A program made the translations under genes and the position numbers. DNA of 37,956 nt from Roseococcus sp. (GTDB lineage Bacteria > Pseudomonadota > Alphaproteobacteria > Acetobacterales > Acetobacteraceae): contig JAOAIK010000026.1 in assembly GCA_026414745.1 (NCBI GenBank), positions 1-37,956 of the forward strand, written 5' to 3'. This document shows, piece after piece, positions 1-6,888 of this stretch. Within the stretch, counting starts at the first letter, position 1, and each line of letters starts with the position of its first letter. The notes beneath the pieces are model-generated. The model did no database searches. It was given only the letters and a program-made list of their open reading frames with translations, and had not been told where the DNA came from.

Positions 1-459
1 GGGTGTGGGCGGGGCTGGGGTGGGCGAGGCCTCGGCCAGGGGGGGCGCGGGGGGCGCTGGCGGCGGCGGCGGGGCGGCGGGGGTGGGCGCCGGCGGCAGG
101 GCCAGCGGCAGGGGGGGCGCGGGCGGGGCCTCGATGCCCTCGGGGGCGTCGGCCTCCGGCCGCTCCGCCCCGCCGCCCTCGAAGACGATGTCGAAGGCCG
201 GGGGCGGCAGGGCCTCCGAGGGGCGGCCGCGCGGGTCGAGGTCGAGCAGGATGGGCAGCAGCAGCAGCCCGTGCAGCAGCAGCGAGGCCAGCACCCAGGG
301 CCCCAGCGGCCGCCCCGGCCCCGGCCGGCCCCAGCGCAGCGGCAGCAGCAGCGCGCGCGGGCGCGACAGCCGCGGCTCGCGCCGGGGCGGCGCGGGGCGG
401 CGGCGGCCGAAGCGCGGCAGGGGGCGCGCATCGGGGCGGGGAAGGGGGGCGCGGCTCAC
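1..459 (-). CDS. TonB-family energy transducer, N-terminal part (runs off the left edge)
   Basis: The reading frame gives 153 residues before the window edge. About 53 basic, proline- and arginine-rich residues are followed by one hydrophobic helix (about 54-73). The helix contains Ser59 and His63 in the S-x3-H spacing that is functionally essential in TonB transmembrane helices. A short FDIVFE segment and a long Pro/Ala-rich stretch (about 103-153) follow, as expected for the periplasm-spanning region. TonB couples the ExbBD proton channel to outer-membrane receptors. The C-terminal domain lies outside the window, so TolA or a generic proline-rich membrane protein remains possible. The start is GTG at 459. 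No in-frame ATG lies upstream, and a GCTATCT motif about 30 bases upstream could be its -10 box. Divergent from the sugar dehydrogenase. Confidence 0.72.
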   Translation of the reverse strand, partial: MSRAPLPRPDARPLPRFGRRRPAPPRREPRLSRPRALLLPLRWGRPGPGRPLGPWVLASLLLHGLLLLPILLDLDPRGRPSEALPPPAFDIVFEGGGAERPEADAPEGIEAPPAPPLPLALPPAPTPAAPPPPPAPPAPPLAEASPTPAPPTP

Positions 460-587
460 GCCGGGGGGCCTCGCATGGGAAGGGGGCAGATAGCGCGGCC
501 CCGCCGCGGCGCGAAATGGGGCGCGGCGCGACCAAGCCTCCCTCGCCCCCTCTTCGGCGCCGGGCGGGCCGTCCCAGATGGAGGGGC

Positions 588-1712
588 ATGCACGCTCGCC
601 GCCGCGCCCTGCTCGCCGCCCCCGCCCTGCTCGCCGCCGCCCCGGCCATCGCGCAGGCCGAGATCATCGCCACCGGGCGCGGCCCCATGCGGCTCTCGGT
701 CTTCGCCGAGGGGCTGGAGCGGCCCTGGGGCGGGGGCTTCCTGCCCGATGGGCGGCTCATCGTCAGCGAGCGGCCGGGCCGGGTGCGGCTGATCGCGCCC
801 GATGGCCGCCTCTCCGCCCCGCTGGCCGGGGTGCCGCCGGTGGAGCCGGGCGGCCAGGGCGGGCTGCTCGACCTGCAGCCCGCGCCGGATGTCGCCCGCA
901 CGGGGGAGGTGTTCTTCGCCGCCTCGGCCCTGGTGGAGGGCGGGGCGCTGACCCGGCTCTGGCGCGCGCGCCTCGTGGGGGAGCGGCTGGAGGGCGCCGC
1001 TCCCGTGCTCGACGCCACCCCCGCCCAGGCGCGCGGGCGGCTGCATTACGGCGGACGCATCGCCTTCAGCCCCGATGGCCGGCACCTTTTCCTCACCACC
1101 GGCGACCGCAACGAGCAGCGCGAGCGCGCGCAGCGCGGCGAGGATCTGGCGGGCAAGATCATCCGCCTGACGCGCGAGGGGACCATCCCGCCGGACAACC
1201 CCTTCCTCGGTCGGCCCGGCTGGCGCGGCGAGATCTGGACGCTCGGCCACCGCAACCCGCAGGGCCTCGCCTTCCACCCGCTCACCGGCAGCCTGTTCTG
1301 CGCCGAGTTCGGCCCGCGCGGCGGGGACGAACTGAACCTGGTCGAGCCCGGCCGGAACTATGGCTGGCCTCTCGCCACCCATGGCCGCGAATACTGGGGC
1401 GGCGCCATCGCCGGTGGCCGCACCAGCGGCCCCGGCCTGACCGACCCCGTGCGGGTCTGGACGCCCTCCATCAGCCCCTCGGGCATCGCCTTCGCCCCGC
1501 CCGCCGGCCCCTGGCGAGGCGATCTCCTCCTCGCCTGCCTCAATCCGCCCGGCCTGTTGCGGCTGGAGATGGCGGGCGACCGGCCGGGGGCGGAGGAACG
1601 GCTGCTCTGGGGGCGGTCCCGGCTGCGGCAGGTGATCGTCGCGCCCGATGGCGCGCTGCTCGCCCTGACCGACGAGGCGCAGGGGCGCATCCTGCGCCTC
1701 GCGCCCGCCTGA
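588..1712 (+). CDS. PQQ-dependent sugar (aldose) dehydrogenase, exported
   Basis: 374 residues. A signal peptide (about 1-24, ending AIAQA) sends the protein to the periplasm. The rest has the six-bladed beta-propeller pattern of soluble aldose sugar dehydrogenases (Asd/YliI type). Visible motifs are GQGGLLDL near 89-96, HYGG before the FSPDGR segment, LTTGDRNEQ, the HRNPQGLAFHP block and the GGDELN...GRNYGWP block that line the PQQ site. The family oxidises aldoses and passes electrons to the respiratory chain through PQQ. The start at 588 is preceded by a good GGAGGGG Shine-Dalgarno. A longer reading frame upstream is excluded because only this start gives a signal peptide. The next gene starts 96 bases downstream, so it may be monocistronic. 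Confidence 0.9.
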   Translation: MHARRRALLAAPALLAAAPAIAQAEIIATGRGPMRLSVFAEGLERPWGGGFLPDGRLIVSERPGRVRLIAPDGRLSAPLAGVPPVEPGGQGGLLDLQPAPDVARTGEVFFAASALVEGGALTRLWRARLVGERLEGAAPVLDATPAQARGRLHYGGRIAFSPDGRHLFLTTGDRNEQRERAQRGEDLAGKIIRLTREGTIPPDNPFLGRPGWRGEIWTLGHRNPQGLAFHPLTGSLFCAEFGPRGGDELNLVEPGRNYGWPLATHGREYWGGAIAGGRTSGPGLTDPVRVWTPSISPSGIAFAPPAGPWRGDLLLACLNPPGLLRLEMAGDRPGAEERLLWGRSRLRQVIVAPDGALLALTDEAQGRILRLAPA

Positions 1713-1748
1713 TGCGATCGGCGGTCGCGCGGCCTGTCCCCGGGCGAG

Positions 1749-1768
1749 GAAGGCGGCCGCCGGCATGA
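1749..1768. repeat. Copy A of a dispersed GC-rich palindromic repeat
   Basis: A 20-base block with the palindromic core GGCGGCCGCC is identical to 17410-17429 and related to 6865-6876. It lies 37 bases after the sugar dehydrogenase stop codon, in an otherwise featureless 96-base spacer. Confidence 0.5.
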
Positions 1769-1808
1769 TCCCCTTCCCTTTCCGCCCGATCTGCCCAATC
1801 TGCGCCGC

Positions 1809-2438
1809 ATGAGCGACCTGCCCCCCGAACCCGGCGCTGATTCCGCCCTCCTTGCCGCCTTCTGGCGCGTGCTCGCCGGCACGGGCTGGGCAGGCCTGAC
1901 GCTGCGCGCCGTGGCTGCCGAGGCCGGCGTGCCGCTGGCCGAGCTGCGCCGCCGCTTCCCGGGTCCGCTCGCCTTCCTGCGCGCGCACCTCGCCGCGGTG
2001 GAGCAGGAGGTGATCGCCGGCACGGTGGAGGACGCGACCTCGACGGCGCGGGACCGCCTGTTCGACGTGCTGATGCGCCGGCTGGACGCGATGCAGCCGC
2101 ACCGCGCCGGCATCATCCGGCTGATGCGCGACCTGCCGCGCGACCCGGCCCTCGCCCTCTGGCTCGCCGCGCAGATGCCCGCCTCCATGGCCTGGATGCT
2201 GGAGGCAGCGGGGCTGGAGGCGGGCGGCCCGAAGGGCGCTGCGCGCGCGCATGGGTTGGCGGTGGTCTGGCTCGCCGCGCTGCGCGCCTGGGAGAAGGAC
2301 GAGACGCAGGATCTCTCCCCCACCATGGCCGCGCTGGACCGGGCGCTGGACCGCGCCGACAAGGCCGCGCGCACCCTCGGCCTGGGGCGGGAGGAGGCGT
2401 CCAAAACCGACACGGCATTGAAACCGGAAGGGATTTGA
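1809..2438 (+). CDS. TetR/AcrR-family transcriptional regulator
   Basis: 209 residues. The N-terminal 50 residues fit a TetR helix-turn-helix: a first helix, then a LTLRAVAAEAGVPLAELRRRFPGPLAFL segment in which the recognition helix and the conserved aromatic/FPG turn are visible. The C-terminal part is alpha-helical and would bind ligand and dimerise; it matches no ligand class I recognise. It ends where the phasin promoter begins (the TGA is inside the -35 hexamer), so regulation of polyhydroxyalkanoate genes is a reasonable inference from position only. There is no Shine-Dalgarno before the ATG, which suggests a leaderless or weakly translated message. COQ9 shares a distant TetR-like fold but its signature motifs are absent. 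Confidence 0.75.
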   Translation: MSDLPPEPGADSALLAAFWRVLAGTGWAGLTLRAVAAEAGVPLAELRRRFPGPLAFLRAHLAAVEQEVIAGTVEDATSTARDRLFDVLMRRLDAMQPHRAGIIRLMRDLPRDPALALWLAAQMPASMAWMLEAAGLEAGGPKGAARAHGLAVVWLAALRAWEKDETQDLSPTMAALDRALDRADKAARTLGLGREEASKTDTALKPEGI

Positions 2439-2464
2439 CCGGCCGCGTTCCGCGCGCGTAGTTT
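2435..2464 (+). promoter_or_regulatory. Sigma70-like promoter of the phasin gene
   Basis: TTGACC (2435-2440) and TAGTTT (2459-2464) are separated by 18 bases. The -35 hexamer overlaps the stop codon of the TetR gene. The predicted transcript would start near 2471, inside the palindromic operator. Confidence 0.6.
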
Positions 2465-2477
2465 GTGCGGCGCACAA
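2463..2477. promoter_or_regulatory. PhaR-like operator over the phasin promoter
   Basis: Perfect inverted repeat TTGTGC-GGC-GCACAA. The TGC-N3-GCA core matches the TGC-rich sites to which the PHA repressor PhaR binds in front of phasin genes in other alphaproteobacteria. It overlaps the -10 box and the predicted start of transcription, the right place for repression that is lifted when PHA accumulates. The regulator itself is not in the window; the adjacent TetR protein is an alternative. Confidence 0.6.
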
Positions 2478-2496
2478 TCGCGAGGGAATGACGTCG

Positions 2497-2925
2497 ATGG
2501 CCGGTTCCCCCTTCACGCCCGAGGAGATGATGAAGCTGTTCGGCAGCATGAAGCTGCCCAGCGCCGAGCAGCTCCAGGCGCTTGCCGAGGCACAGAAGCG
2601 CAACCTCGAGGCGATGGTGGCGGCCAACCGTCTCGCCATGGAGGGCGCCCAGGCCCTGGCCCGGCGCAACCTGGATATCCTCCAGCAGGCCATGGCGGAG
2701 CTCACCCGCACCATGCAGACTCTCGCCTCGCTGGAGGGGAGCCCGGCGGAGAAGGCGCAGCAGCAGGCCGCCGCGCTCAAGGCCGCCTATGAGCGCGCGG
2801 TGGCGCACATGAAGGAGCTGGCGGACCTCATCCAGAAGTCCAACGGCGAGGCGATGGAGGTGCTGAACCGCCGCTTCTCCGAGGCATTGGACGAGTTGCG
2901 CGCGCTGATGGGCCAGGGGCGCTGA
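2497..2925 (+). CDS. Phasin-family protein (PHA granule surface)
   Basis: 142 residues, almost wholly alpha-helical, rich in Ala, Glu, Gln and Met, with a heptad-like pattern. The FTPEEMMKLFGSMKLP opening, the EAQKRNLEAMVAANRLAMEGAQALARRN segment and the closing NRRFSEALDEL segment are typical of short alphaproteobacterial phasins. Phasins coat polyhydroxybutyrate granules and control their size. Two ATGs compete: 2488 directly abuts the GAGGGA Shine-Dalgarno (2482-2487), whereas 2497 sits nine bases after it, so I chose 2497; using 2488 adds three residues. No PHA synthase or depolymerase lies in the window. Confidence 0.85.
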   Translation: MAGSPFTPEEMMKLFGSMKLPSAEQLQALAEAQKRNLEAMVAANRLAMEGAQALARRNLDILQQAMAELTRTMQTLASLEGSPAEKAQQQAAALKAAYERAVAHMKELADLIQKSNGEAMEVLNRRFSEALDELRALMGQGR

Positions 2926-2940
2926 ACCGCCCCTCCCCGC

Positions 2941-3131
2941 CTCATACCACGCGCAGGAAGGTGTCACCTTCGCGCCCCTCGGTCGGGCGCCCTTGGCGGC
3001 ACGCCGCCATGCGTCCCGTCGCCGGGCGGCGGCCCTCCGGCCGCTTTGGCTTAGCGGCACAGGCCGCCGGCCGCATCCGCGGCCTCGGCCCTGCGGGCCG
3101 CAGGGTTGGGACGGCGTGCGCTTGGTATCAG
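2941..3131. repeat. Inverted-repeat-bounded intergenic element with internal hairpins
   Basis: The convergent gap between phasin and the MFS gene is bounded by 15-base ends (2941-2955 and 3117-3131) that are inverted repeats with two mismatches. Inside are a perfect hairpin GAAGGTG-T-CACCTTC (2957-2971) and another, CCCTGCGG-G-CCGCAGGG (3089-3105). The right end overlaps the MFS stop codon. It could be a small non-autonomous element, a repetitive extragenic sequence, or simply a bidirectional terminator region. Confidence 0.45.
2957..2971 (+). terminator. Possible terminator hairpin after the phasin gene
   Basis: Perfect 7-bp stem with a one-base centre, 31 bases after the phasin stop codon. 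No T-run follows, so factor-independent termination is uncertain. Confidence 0.35.
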
Positions 3132-4306
3132 GGCCGGCGCAGGTAGAGCACCGCCCCGACCAGCAGGGCCAGCGCGAAGCTGGCCAGCGCCGCCCCCGCA
3201 CCGCCCGCCAGGGCGGCGAGGCCCGAAAGCGCCTGCAGCACCGCCGCGCCGCCGAAGAAGTACATGTTCTGGGCCGAGAGGGCGCGCCCCGCCTCCTCCG
3301 GCCGCACCAGGGCGCGCAGCCGCGCGAAGCACAGCACCTGGAAGGAGATGGCGAGGCCGAAGCCCAGCATCAGCGCCGCGTCCGCCACCGGCCCGGTGCC
3401 CAGCGGCCTGCCCGCCAGCAGCGCCAGGATGAAGCCCGCCGCCAGCACATGCCCCCCGGCCAGCAGCCAGGGCAGTCGGCCGAGCCGCGCCACCGCCAGC
3501 CCGGCCAGCGCCGGCCCGAGCACCAGCGCCAGCGTGCCGGCGAAGAGCACATGCCCCGCCTCGATGCGCGAGAGGCCCTTCACCTCCATCAGCCAGGGCC
3601 CGCCCCACAGACCGCGCACCCCCAGCACCGCCCCGAAGCTGACGAAGGCGATGGCGAACAGCCCGCGCAGCCGCGGCGCGCCCAGCAGCCGCACCACTTC
3701 CCGCGTGTCGGCAGCCAGCGTCCGCCCCGGCTCGCGCGCCGGCGGGGCGGCCCGCAGCGTCAACGCCACCGCGGCGAAGGCGAGCCCGGCGAGGCCGAGG
3801 CAGGCCCAGAACCCCGCCCGCCAGCCCGCCGCCTCGACGAGGATGGCGAGCGGGCTGGCGGAGAGCAGCATCCCCCCGTTGCCGATCGCCTGGATCAGCC
3901 CCGACCACAGGTTGAACCGCCCCTGATCCAGCACCCGCGCCGCATAGGTCATCGGCGCCATCAGCATCCCCGAGCAGCCGATGCCGAGCACGATCTGCGC
4001 CAGCAGCAGCGTCCCCGCCCCCGGCGCCAGCGCCGCCACCGCGCAGCCCAGCGCCCCGATGCCGAGCAGGGTGAGCGAGACGGGCCGCACCCCGTAGCGG
4101 TCGAGCGCCACCCCCACCGGGATCATCGCCAGGGCGAAGGCGGCGGGGAAGGCGCCGGTGATGGCCGCCAGCGTCTCGGCGGTGATGGCGAGGTCGCGCG
4201 TCAGCACATCCGTCGCCACCGCGGGCAGGGTGCGCACCGCGTTGGAGAAGACATGGCCGAGCGCCAGCGCCAGCAGCGGCGGGAGGAAGCCCGCGGGGGC
4301 GCTCAT
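3128..4306 (-). CDS. MFS transporter
   Basis: 392 residues with about twelve hydrophobic segments and the MFS loop pattern between helices 2 and 3 (GVALDRYGVRPVSL, the D-x-x-G-x-R-x signature). It is an inner-membrane secondary transporter; the substrate cannot be read from sequence. The ATG overlaps the stop codon of the upstream FAD-linked dehydrogenase by four bases (ATGA), so the two are translationally coupled. Uptake of a 2-hydroxy acid used by that enzyme is the obvious inference. Family length is normal. The stop codon lies in the right arm of the inverted-repeat element at 2941-3131. Confidence 0.85.
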   Translation of the reverse strand: MSAPAGFLPPLLALALGHVFSNAVRTLPAVATDVLTRDLAITAETLAAITGAFPAAFALAMIPVGVALDRYGVRPVSLTLLGIGALGCAVAALAPGAGTLLLAQIVLGIGCSGMLMAPMTYAARVLDQGRFNLWSGLIQAIGNGGMLLSASPLAILVEAAGWRAGFWACLGLAGLAFAAVALTLRAAPPAREPGRTLAADTREVVRLLGAPRLRGLFAIAFVSFGAVLGVRGLWGGPWLMEVKGLSRIEAGHVLFAGTLALVLGPALAGLAVARLGRLPWLLAGGHVLAAGFILALLAGRPLGTGPVADAALMLGFGLAISFQVLCFARLRALVRPEEAGRALSAQNMYFFGGAAVLQALSGLAALAGGAGAALASFALALLVGAVLYLRRP

Positions 4307-5706
4307 GCCGCGGCGTCGGGAAGCAGCTTGCCCGGGTTCATGATGCCGTGCGGGTCGAGCGTCGCCTTCAGCGCACGCATGACCGAGAGCGCCGCCTCGC
4401 CATGCTCGCGCGGCAGGAACTCGCGCTTGCCGAGGCCCACGCCATGCTCGCCCGAGCAGGTGCCGCCCAGCGCCAGCGCGCGGGAGACGATCTTCCGGTC
4501 GAGTTCCCAGGCGCGCTCCATCTGCGCCGCGTCGCCCTCGTCCACCAGGATGATGGTGTGGAAGTTGCCGTCGCCCACATGGCCGACGATGGGCGCCTCG
4601 AAGCCGCTCGCCGCGATGTCGGCCTTGGCGCCGAGCAGGGCTTCGGCGAGGCGCGAGATCGGCACGCAGACATCGGTGGTGATGCCGCGCTTGCCCGGCC
4701 GCCAGGCGATGCCGGCCCAGTAGGCGTCGTGCCGCGCCTGCCAGAGGCGGTTGCGCGCCTCGGCCTCGCGCGCCCATGCGAAGCCGCTGCCGCCATGCTC
4801 GGCGGCGATGGCCTGCACCGCCTCGGCCTGTTCGGCCACGCCCGCCTCGCTGCCGTGGAACTCGAGGAACAGGGTGGGCACGGGGCGGAGGTGATCGAGC
4901 TTCGAATAGGCGATGCAGGCCGCCATCTGCGCCTCGTCCAGCAGCTCGATGCGCGCGACGGGGATGCCGGCCTGCATGGTGGCGATGACGCTGTTCACCG
5001 CCCCCTCGAGCGTTTCGAAGGCGCAGACGGCGGCGACCATGGCCTCGGGGAGGCCGGCGAGGCGCAGCCGGATGCGCGTAATGACGCCGAGCGTGCCCTC
5101 GCTGCCGATGAACAGCCGCGTGAGGTCGTAGCCGTGCGCCGCCTTGCGCGTGCGCCCGCCGGTGGCGATCACGCGGCCATCGGCCAGCACCACCTCGAGG
5201 CCCAGCACGTTCTCGCGCATGGTGCCGTAGCGCACCGCGTTGGTGCCGCTCGCGCGCGTCGCGCACATGCCGCCGAGCGTGCAGTGGCTGCCCGGGTCCA
5301 CCGGGAAGAACAGGCCCGTCTCGCGCAGATGCGCGTTGAGCTGCTGGCGCGTCACGCCCGGCTGCACCAGGCAGTCCATGTCCTCCGCGCTCACCTCCAG
5401 GATCGCGTTCATGCGCGAGAGGTCGAGGGAGATGCCGCCCCGCACCGGGTTCACATGCCCCTCGAGCGAGGTGCCCGCGCCGAAGGGCACGACCGGCACC
5501 CGGTGCGCGTGGCAGAGGGCGAGCAGGCGGCTCACCTCCTCCGTCGTCTCCGCGAAGGCCACGGCGTCGGGCAGGGTGGGGCGCGTGGTGTCCTCGCCGC
5601 GGCTGTGCTGCTGGCGGATGGCGTCGTTCAGCGTGATCCGCTCGCCCAGGAAGCCGCGCGCGGCGGCGATCACCTGGTCCACGGGGCGCTGGTGCGGAGG
5701 GGTCAT
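4303..5706 (-). CDS. FAD-linked 2-hydroxyacid dehydrogenase (D-lactate dehydrogenase cytochrome / GlcD family)
   Basis: 467 residues. An N-terminal FAD-binding type 4 domain carries the flavin-binding segments VPFGAGTSLEGHVNP and DPGSHCTLGGMCATRASG, then RYGTMRENVLGLEVVLADG and GSEGTLGVIT. A C-terminal FAD-oxidase domain carries the metal/substrate-site motifs GHVGDGNFH and CSGEHGVGLGKREFL. Members oxidise D-lactate, glycolate or similar 2-hydroxy acids and donate electrons to cytochrome c or quinone. Which substrate is used here is not decidable. There is no GlcE/GlcF partner, which favours the single-subunit D-lactate dehydrogenase (cytochrome) type. The ATG at 5706 has GGAAGGAA upstream. 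First gene of a pair with the MFS transporter; divergent from a Bug receptor. Confidence 0.88.
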   Translation of the reverse strand: MTPPHQRPVDQVIAAARGFLGERITLNDAIRQQHSRGEDTTRPTLPDAVAFAETTEEVSRLLALCHAHRVPVVPFGAGTSLEGHVNPVRGGISLDLSRMNAILEVSAEDMDCLVQPGVTRQQLNAHLRETGLFFPVDPGSHCTLGGMCATRASGTNAVRYGTMRENVLGLEVVLADGRVIATGGRTRKAAHGYDLTRLFIGSEGTLGVITRIRLRLAGLPEAMVAAVCAFETLEGAVNSVIATMQAGIPVARIELLDEAQMAACIAYSKLDHLRPVPTLFLEFHGSEAGVAEQAEAVQAIAAEHGGSGFAWAREAEARNRLWQARHDAYWAGIAWRPGKRGITTDVCVPISRLAEALLGAKADIAASGFEAPIVGHVGDGNFHTIILVDEGDAAQMERAWELDRKIVSRALALGGTCSGEHGVGLGKREFLPREHGEAALSVMRALKATLDPHGIMNPGKLLPDAAA

Positions 5707-5805
5707 GGCGGGCGTTCCTTCCGGGCGAGGCGTAACACGCGGCGCGGGCCGCGGCGAGGCGAGGCGGGGGGCGGCGCGCCGCATTGCCCCCGGGCCGACG
5801 CGGCC

Positions 5806-5828
5806 GCTAGCCTGTCCCCGACGACAGG
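5806..5828 (+). promoter_or_regulatory. Leader stem-loop with -10-like motif before the Bug gene
   Basis: A GCTAGCCT motif (5806-5813) runs into a 6-bp stem, CCTGTC (5811-5816) and GACAGG (5823-5828), ending three bases before the GGGAGGA Shine-Dalgarno. It may affect message stability or ribosome access, or it may be chance. Confidence 0.3.
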
Positions 5829-5842
5829 ACGGGAGGACCGTC

Positions 5843-6787
5843 ATGCGCCCCACCGGCCGCCGCGCGCTGATCGCCGCGCCTGCCCTGCTGCTCGCCGCCA
5901 CCGCGCGCGCGCAGGGCCAGCCCGTGACGCTGGTCGTGAACTTCGTCGCCGGCGGCCCCTCGGACCTGATGGCGCGGCTGCTGGCGCCGGAGCTCTCGGC
6001 CGCGCTTGGCACCCAGGTGGTGGTGAAGAACACGGTCGGGGCGGCCGGGGCCATCGGTGCGGCCGAAGTCGCGCGCGCCCGGCCCGACGGACAGACGCTG
6101 CTCCTCTCTCCGCTCGGGGCGATGGTGATCCAGCCGCATTTCCGCGCCGACCTGCCTTACCGCCCCGGAGATTTCGCGCCGATCTGCCAGATCGCCGACA
6201 CGCCGGTGGTGGTGATGGCCGCGCCCGGCGGTCCGCGGAGCATGGCCGAGGTCGCCGCCCGCGCGCGCGAGGCGCGCGGCGCCTTCGCCTTCGCCAGCAC
6301 CGGCCCCGGCTCCATGCCGCACATCGCCACCGTGGCGATCGCGCGCGCCATGGGCGTGGAGATGACGCACATCCCCTTCCGCGGCAATGCGGAGGCGGTG
6401 GTGGCGCTGCTGCGCGGCGATGTCGGCATCTTCGCCGACCAGCCGGGCACGCTGCGGGCCAACAACCTGCATGCGCTGGCCATCCTCAGCGAGCGGCGCA
6501 CGCCCGAGTTCCCCGACACGCCCACCCTGCGCGAACTGGGGCATGACATCGTCTATGGCATCTGGTCGGGCCTCTTCGCGCCCGCCGGCACGCCGGCCGA
6601 ACTCATCGCGCGCGTGGACGCCGCCTGCGCGCGCGCCCTGCGCCAGCCCGGCGTGATCGAGGGGTTCCGGCGCCTCGCCACGCCCATCGTCTATCGCGAC
6701 GCGCGCGACTTCACCGCCTTCCGCGACGCCGAGCTGGCGAAGTTCGCGGAGGTCATCCGCGCGGCCGGAATCCGGCCCGGGGATTGA
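5843..6787 (+). CDS. Bug-family periplasmic substrate-binding protein (TctC-like), copy 1
   Basis: 314 residues. Signal peptide about 1-24 (ARAQG). The mature part begins with the Bug pattern VTLVVNFVAGGPSDLMARLLAPELS, continues with NTVGAAGAIGAAEVARARPDG and the HIPFRGNAEAVVALLRGDV segment, and ends with the GIWSGLFAPAGTPAELI block; all are family hallmarks. Such receptors bind carboxylates for tripartite tricarboxylate transporters, but no TctA or TctB membrane subunit is present, so this is a solitary receptor. It is divergent from the hydroxyacid dehydrogenase/MFS pair, 136 bases apart. The start has a GGGAGGA Shine-Dalgarno. A longer upstream frame in the same phase is not coding. Confidence 0.9.
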   Translation: MRPTGRRALIAAPALLLAATARAQGQPVTLVVNFVAGGPSDLMARLLAPELSAALGTQVVVKNTVGAAGAIGAAEVARARPDGQTLLLSPLGAMVIQPHFRADLPYRPGDFAPICQIADTPVVVMAAPGGPRSMAEVAARAREARGAFAFASTGPGSMPHIATVAIARAMGVEMTHIPFRGNAEAVVALLRGDVGIFADQPGTLRANNLHALAILSERRTPEFPDTPTLRELGHDIVYGIWSGLFAPAGTPAELIARVDAACARALRQPGVIEGFRRLATPIVYRDARDFTAFRDAELAKFAEVIRAAGIRPGD

Positions 6788-6832
6788 TGCGGGCGGCGTG
6801 ACATGCCGCGCCGTCCCGCGCGCGGGGCCGGG

Positions 6833-6888
6833 GTGGCGGCTGCGCGCCGCAACAGGGGCGCGCCGGCGGCCGCCGGGATGGCGGCGCC
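6833..6888. repeat. Copy B of a dispersed 3'-UTR repeat
   Basis: It contains a 12-base block (6833-6844) identical to 17348-17359, and a 24-base block (6865-6888) that matches 17413-17436 with two mismatches. The second block is built on the palindromes GGCGGCCGCC and GGCGCC and abuts the stop codon of the aminotransferase gene, so it would form the first structure in that message's 3' end. Confidence 0.5.

Noticed and set aside
255..295. CAG-type triplet repeat
   Set aside because: On the coding strand it is simply leucine codons of the TonB-like membrane helix, not a tandem repeat locus.
456..2780. 774-codon open frame on the minus strand
   Set aside because: It lies antisense to the sugar dehydrogenase, TetR and phasin genes, its translation is low-complexity Arg/Gly/Ala, and it has no domain. 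GC-rich third positions remove stop codons from antisense frames.
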